Assembly (NCBI GenBank): GCA_011773575.1
Contig: WVXJ01000034.1
Location: 16,034 to 43,405, forward strand
Direction: 5' to 3'
Source: Armatimonadota bacterium
Lineage (GTDB): Bacteria; Armatimonadota; Hebobacteria; Hebobacterales; WVXJ01
DNA length: 27,372 bases
Numbering within the stretch: position 1 is the stretch's first letter; the number at the start of each line of letters is the position of its first letter. The translations under genes were made by a program, and so were the position numbers. A model generated the notes under the pieces. That model was not told the origin of the DNA. It did no database searches and saw only the letters and a list, made by a program, of their open reading frames with translations. Of this stretch, positions 24,370 through 27,372 are shown in pieces.

Positions 24370-25815
24370 TCAGGCGGCGCTCTCGCCCTCCGCCTTCAAC
24401 TGTTCGCCTTTCTCCCGCGCCTCATCAATACCACCCACCATATGGAAGGCCTGCTCGGGAAGGTCATCGTGTTTCCCTTCCAGGATCTCGCGGAACCCGC
24501 GCACCGTCTCCTCTGTAGTGACATAGCGTCCCTGCAGGTTGGTGAAGGTTTCCGCCACAAAGAAAGGCTGAGAAAGGAACCGCTCGATCCTCCTGGCGCG
24601 GTCAACTGTAAGCCGGTCCTCATCAGAGAGTTCGTCAATTCCCAAAATGGCGATGATGTCTTGCAAGTCTTTGTAGCGCTGTAGGATCGCCTGCACTTCT
24701 CTTGCCACACGATAATGTTCTTCACCCACAATACGCGGGTCCAGAATCCTGGAGGTGGAACCCAGCGGGTCAACCGCAGGATAGATACTCTTCTCAAAGA
24801 TGCGGCGGTCGAGTTTGGTGATGGCGTCCAGGTGAGCCATAGTGGTGGCGGGCGCAGGGTCGGTGATGTCATCGGCCGGCACATAAATCGCTTGAAGCGA
24901 TGTGATGGAGCCTTTGGTTGTGGAGGTGATCCGCTCCTGCAAGGCCGCCATCTCCGAGCCCAGAGTAGGCTGGTAGCCTACTGCGGAGGGCATCCTTCCC
25001 AAGAGCGCGGAAACCTCGGAGCCGGCCTGCACGAAACGGAAGATGTTGTCTATGAAAAGCAGTACGTCTTGTCCCTCGACATCACGGAAGTACTCCGCCA
25101 TGGTGAGCGCGGTCAAACCCACCCGCAGCCTCGCCCCGGGAGGCTCATTCATCTGACCGAAGACCATGGTGGTCTTGGAGATGACCCCGGATTCCTTCAT
25201 CTCCAGCCAAAGGTCGTTTCCCTCACGGGTCCGTTCACCCACTCCGCCGAATACAGAAATCCCGCCGTGCTGCGCGGCCATGTTGTGAATCAACTCCATC
25301 AAAAGAACCGTCTTGCCGACTCCCGCACCGCCGAAGAGGCCCACCTTGCCTCCCCTGGTATAAGGAGCCAGCAAATCCACCACCTTGAAGCCGGTCTCGA
25401 AGATCTCCGTGGAAACGCTCTGCTCCTCGAAAGAAGGCGCGGGCCGATGGATGGGAAGAGTCATCTCCGTCTTGGGTAAAGGCAGTTCATCAATCGGCTC
25501 CCCCAGCACATTGAAGAGCCGCCCCAGACATTCCCGTCCCACCGGCACGGTGACCGGGCGGCCGGTGTCAATTGTCTCCATCCCTCGTTTCAATCCTTCG
25601 GTGGAGTCCATCGCCACACAGCGAACAGTATCATTGCCCAGGTGTTGAGCCACCTCCACCACCAGGGTGCGGCTGTGGCGCTCATCCGGGATATGCAGGG
25701 CATTGTAGATGGCGGGCAGTTTCTCAGGAGGGAAACGCGCATCCACAATGGGCCCGATAACCTGGAGCACCTCGCCTTTGCCGGCCACTGCCGCATCCGT
25801 CTTGGTTTCTGTCAT
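24370..25815 (-). CDS. atpD: F1F0 ATP synthase beta subunit
   Basis: A 481-residue catalytic beta subunit of F1. Visible features: the P-loop GGAGVGKT (residues 162-169), GERTREGNDLW, VLLFIDNIFRF (Walker B), the conserved LGSTSRILDPRIVG segment, and the DELSDED loop (variant of DELSEED) contacting gamma. All catalytic residues look intact. I prefer ATG 25815, since GGAAGG lies about 6 nt upstream, over ATG 25821, which touches that site. The 3' neighbour is atpC. Between this gene and atpG an acetyltransferase gene is inserted, and the 102-bp spacer upstream carries two GC-rich palindromes. Confidence 0.97.
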   Translation of the reverse strand: MTETKTDAAVAGKGEVLQVIGPIVDARFPPEKLPAIYNALHIPDERHSRTLVVEVAQHLGNDTVRCVAMDSTEGLKRGMETIDTGRPVTVPVGRECLGRLFNVLGEPIDELPLPKTEMTLPIHRPAPSFEEQSVSTEIFETGFKVVDLLAPYTRGGKVGLFGGAGVGKTVLLMELIHNMAAQHGGISVFGGVGERTREGNDLWLEMKESGVISKTTMVFGQMNEPPGARLRVGLTALTMAEYFRDVEGQDVLLFIDNIFRFVQAGSEVSALLGRMPSAVGYQPTLGSEMAALQERITSTTKGSITSLQAIYVPADDITDPAPATTMAHLDAITKLDRRIFEKSIYPAVDPLGSTSRILDPRIVGEEHYRVAREVQAILQRYKDLQDIIAILGIDELSDEDRLTVDRARRIERFLSQPFFVAETFTNLQGRYVTTEETVRGFREILEGKHDDLPEQAFHMVGGIDEAREKGEQLKAEGESAA

Positions 25816-25848
25816 ATCCATCCTTCCGCTCGGGTGCGTCTTCTGCAG

Positions 25849-25909
25849 GGCGGGCTCTCTGTCCCCCGCCTTAGATATGTTTTATAGGGCGGAGGTTCCA
25901 ACCCCCGCC
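25849..25909. repeat. Dispersed GC-rich palindromes, copies 2 and 3
   Basis: Copy 2: GGCGGG (25849-25854) pairs with CCCGCC (25865-25870). Copy 3: GGCGGAGGT (25888-25896) pairs with ACCCCCGCC (25901-25909), one mismatch, TCCA loop. Both share the AGGGCGG...CCCCCGCC core with the copy at 20966-20987. They lie between the acetyltransferase stop and atpD inside the operon, so a transcript running through would carry two hairpins that could affect RNA processing or stability. Confidence 0.6.
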
Positions 25910-25917
25910 GAAAGAAA

Positions 25918-27030
25918 TCAGATGAAGTTTAACCCATACTGAGGCCCGGGCAAAGGGAAGATGAGTCGCACTACATCTCTCAGGGCCGGTTTGTCCGGGG
26001 CCCAAGCCCTCTCCTCTACCGTGCCGAAAACTAACTCTGCCAGTTCTTTCCCTTCCAGTGTAAATGTTTCCTTGCCCAGGGCTATCTCTGCCGTGTCGTC
26101 GGACTGAGAAAAAGAGATTTTCTCCATCAACTCTTTGCCAGCGCGCGGCCCCCACATGGGCCGCAGTTTTTCCATCATCCGATCCAGGGCGAGGATCTTG
26201 ATCGTGCCGCCCCAGCAGTTTGAATAGTGTGTCTGCTTGCCGGCTCTTGCCAGCCCGGTTCTGAGTTCCTCATCCCAGGCCGGAACATGAAACCGCAGCG
26301 GAGCCCCGAACCTGTCCGCCAACGCAGGAGCCCTCTCCGCCAGCAACTTCCTATCACCGGCATATTCCAACACTTCGCAAAAGTTCTCTTTCTCGGTCTG
26401 CCATCTCCAACCCATCACATAGGCGGACTTCCCCAGCAAGGCAAAAACGACCTTATCCTTATGAAGCTCCCAGGGATGGGTGATACTCTGCAAATCCTCC
26501 ATTGAGCGGCAGAAATGGATGGGCTCCGTCTGGTAGATTCGACACATATCCTCCAAATAGAGTCGCGCATCACCCGCGGTTACCTGTGCGGCGTTTTCGC
26601 CGGCGGGAGGAACTTCATAAGTATAGGTAGGCCTGCAGGCGGCGCACCCGGCCCTCCAATAAAGGCTGCGGTCACCGGAAATCATGGCGAAATCAACCCC
26701 ATCCTCCCGCATCTTCCTCCACGCATCCTCCAACAGGCGGCCCGCCAGCCTCTTCCCGCGATGATCCCCATGGGTGCACACCCCGCCGATACAGGCGACC
26801 TTCACCTGGCAGCTACATAGCATAAGGTCGAATATCAATACTCCGACATGAGAAACCGGGCGGCCCTGATGAACAAAGACGCGCAGGTTCTCCAAATTGT
26901 CGTCTTCAAAGAGGCGGTCACCGATATTCAGATTGAAAGCAGGGCCGGGGAAACAGACGTCCCACAAGGCATGCAGATCAGCCAACTCCTCTTTTCTGAT
27001 CCCCCGGGGCCCTTCGTATTCATTCACCAT
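25918..27030 (-). CDS. GNAT acetyltransferase (Eis-like layout) inside the atp operon
   Basis: A 370-residue protein. Residues ~10-145 are a GNAT domain with the acetyl-CoA-binding motif A (GGVCTHGDHRGKRLAGRLL, ~82-100) and a following GVDFAMISGDRSLYWRAGC block. The remainder is long for a simple GNAT and resembles the Eis family, which has a second GNAT-like region and a C-terminal sterol-carrier-like fold; the latter part (KISFSQSDDTAEIALGKETFTLEGKELAELVFG) fits SCP2-like sequence. Substrate is unknown: Eis relatives acetylate amines on proteins or small molecules. I chose ATG 27030; GTG 27033 is in frame. The ribosome site is weak. It lies between atpG and atpD, same strand, which is not a standard position for this gene. 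Confidence 0.82.
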   Translation of the reverse strand: MVNEYEGPRGIRKEELADLHALWDVCFPGPAFNLNIGDRLFEDDNLENLRVFVHQGRPVSHVGVLIFDLMLCSCQVKVACIGGVCTHGDHRGKRLAGRLLEDAWRKMREDGVDFAMISGDRSLYWRAGCAACRPTYTYEVPPAGENAAQVTAGDARLYLEDMCRIYQTEPIHFCRSMEDLQSITHPWELHKDKVVFALLGKSAYVMGWRWQTEKENFCEVLEYAGDRKLLAERAPALADRFGAPLRFHVPAWDEELRTGLARAGKQTHYSNCWGGTIKILALDRMMEKLRPMWGPRAGKELMEKISFSQSDDTAEIALGKETFTLEGKELAELVFGTVEERAWAPDKPALRDVVRLIFPLPGPQYGLNFI

Positions 27031-27042
27031 CACACGGCCAAT

Positions 27043-27070
27043 CTCTGCGTCCTCCGCGGTCTCTGCGGTG
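27043..27070. repeat. Short unit repeat upstream of the acetyltransferase gene
   Basis: Three related 8-10-base units follow each other: CTCTGCGT, CCTCCGCGGT and CTCTGCGGTG. Read on the minus strand this is an imperfect CACCGCAGAG / ACCGCGGAGG / ACGCAGAG tandem, a phrase I recognise as common non-coding repeat text in many bacterial genomes. It fills most of the 54-bp gap between atpG and the acetyltransferase start. Confidence 0.45.
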
Positions 27071-27084
27071 AATCTCCGTCTTTA

Positions 27085-27372
27085 TTAGCGCAGGGCTTCC
27101 GCAGAGCCGACGATTTCGCTCAATTCTCTGGTAATCGTTGCCTGGCGGGCCTTGTTGTAGTCCATGGTCAATTCATCAATCATCTCTTCCGCGTTATCGC
27201 TCGCCGCGGTCATAGCGGCCACCCGCGCGCCGTGCTCGCTGGCCGAACTCTCCAACGCCACGGAATACAGCCTTGCCCGCATATACCGCCCAAGGATGTG
27301 CTCCGCCATCTCCGGCGCGGCCGGCTCCAGGATGACTTCCTCCTCAATCGCCTCCAACTCCTCCGGAGGGAA
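27085..27372 (-). CDS. atpG: F1F0 ATP synthase gamma subunit, C-terminal part (5' end outside window)
   Basis: About the last 95 residues of the gamma subunit, the central rotor shaft of F1. The frame is open to the right edge, so the start is missing. The C-terminus reads ELTMDYNKARQATITRELSEIVGSAEALR, the near-invariant gamma signature that contacts the beta subunits. The block SASEHGARVAAMTAASDNAEEMI is equally typical. Next on the strand is the acetyltransferase gene, then atpD and atpC. Confidence 0.93.
   Translation of the reverse strand, partial: FPPEELEAIEEEVILEPAAPEMAEHILGRYMRARLYSVALESSASEHGARVAAMTAASDNAEEMIDELTMDYNKARQATITRELSEIVGSAEALR

Noticed and set aside
1..27372. CRISPR arrays, rRNA or tRNA genes, transposases, phage genes, toxin-antitoxin or defence genes
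   Set aside because: None could be seen on either strand; no regularly spaced direct repeats and no recognisable mobile-element proteins.

Overview
The window looks like a chromosomal segment of a GC-rich, Gram-negative-type (diderm), probably anaerobic, uncultured bacterium. The diderm call rests on an N-terminal SLH domain joined to an outer-membrane porin ending in Phe, next to murA. The anaerobic call rests on a homocysteine-synthesis operon of the type first characterised in methanogens (DUF39 sulfurtransferase, NIL-ferredoxin, UPF0280) and on a URO-D-superfamily protein. Phylum cannot be fixed from sequence reading alone. I see no rRNA, tRNA, CRISPR array, transposase or phage gene; this is a core and cell-envelope region.

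Layout, left to right. 1-368: 3' end of a spermidine-synthase-like gene. 540-2947 (+): three-gene homocysteine operon with a plausible sigma70-type promoter at 468-496. 2948-3162: terminator-like hairpins between convergent genes. 3163-3972 (-): DUF547 lipoprotein. 4265-5167 (+): membrane histidine-kinase-like protein lacking its phospho-accepting His. 5168-5505: 338-bp non-coding stretch with inverted and tandem repeats. 5506-7182 (+): CstA-type transporter. 7270-7665 (-): Met-rich, Cys-containing exported or anchored protein. 7877-10576 (+): VIT-VWA protein with a C-terminal DUF4159-like domain. 10767-13183 (+): cytidylate-kinase-like protein, URO-D-like protein and a cupin. 13345-19719 (+): envelope glycosylation cluster (GT-C transferase, DPM1/GtrB-like GT2, flippase-like membrane protein, alkaline-phosphatase-superfamily enzyme), meeting a GT4 glycosyltransferase (19716-20843, -) tail to tail with overlapping stops. 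21000-23714 (-): murA followed by the SLH porin, ending at a clear intrinsic terminator (20885-20915). 23943-27372 (-): part of an ATP synthase operon, atpG (partial), a GNAT/Eis-like acetyltransferase, atpD and atpC.

How they fit together. The GT2, flippase-like protein and GT-C protein could form a Gtr-like module: a sugar is put on a polyprenyl phosphate, flipped, then transferred outside the inner membrane. The phosphatase-superfamily and GT4 proteins may modify or extend the same glycan, and murA and the porin add to the envelope theme. The least ordinary items are the acetyltransferase inside the atp operon, the VIT-VWA-DUF4159 fusion, the Met-rich protein, the pseudo-histidine kinase upstream of cstA, and a set of GC-rich palindromes scattered through the intergenic DNA. 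I found no convincing wholly new multi-gene system. The Gtr-like module with its phosphatase and the GNAT/atp arrangement are the best candidates for follow-up.
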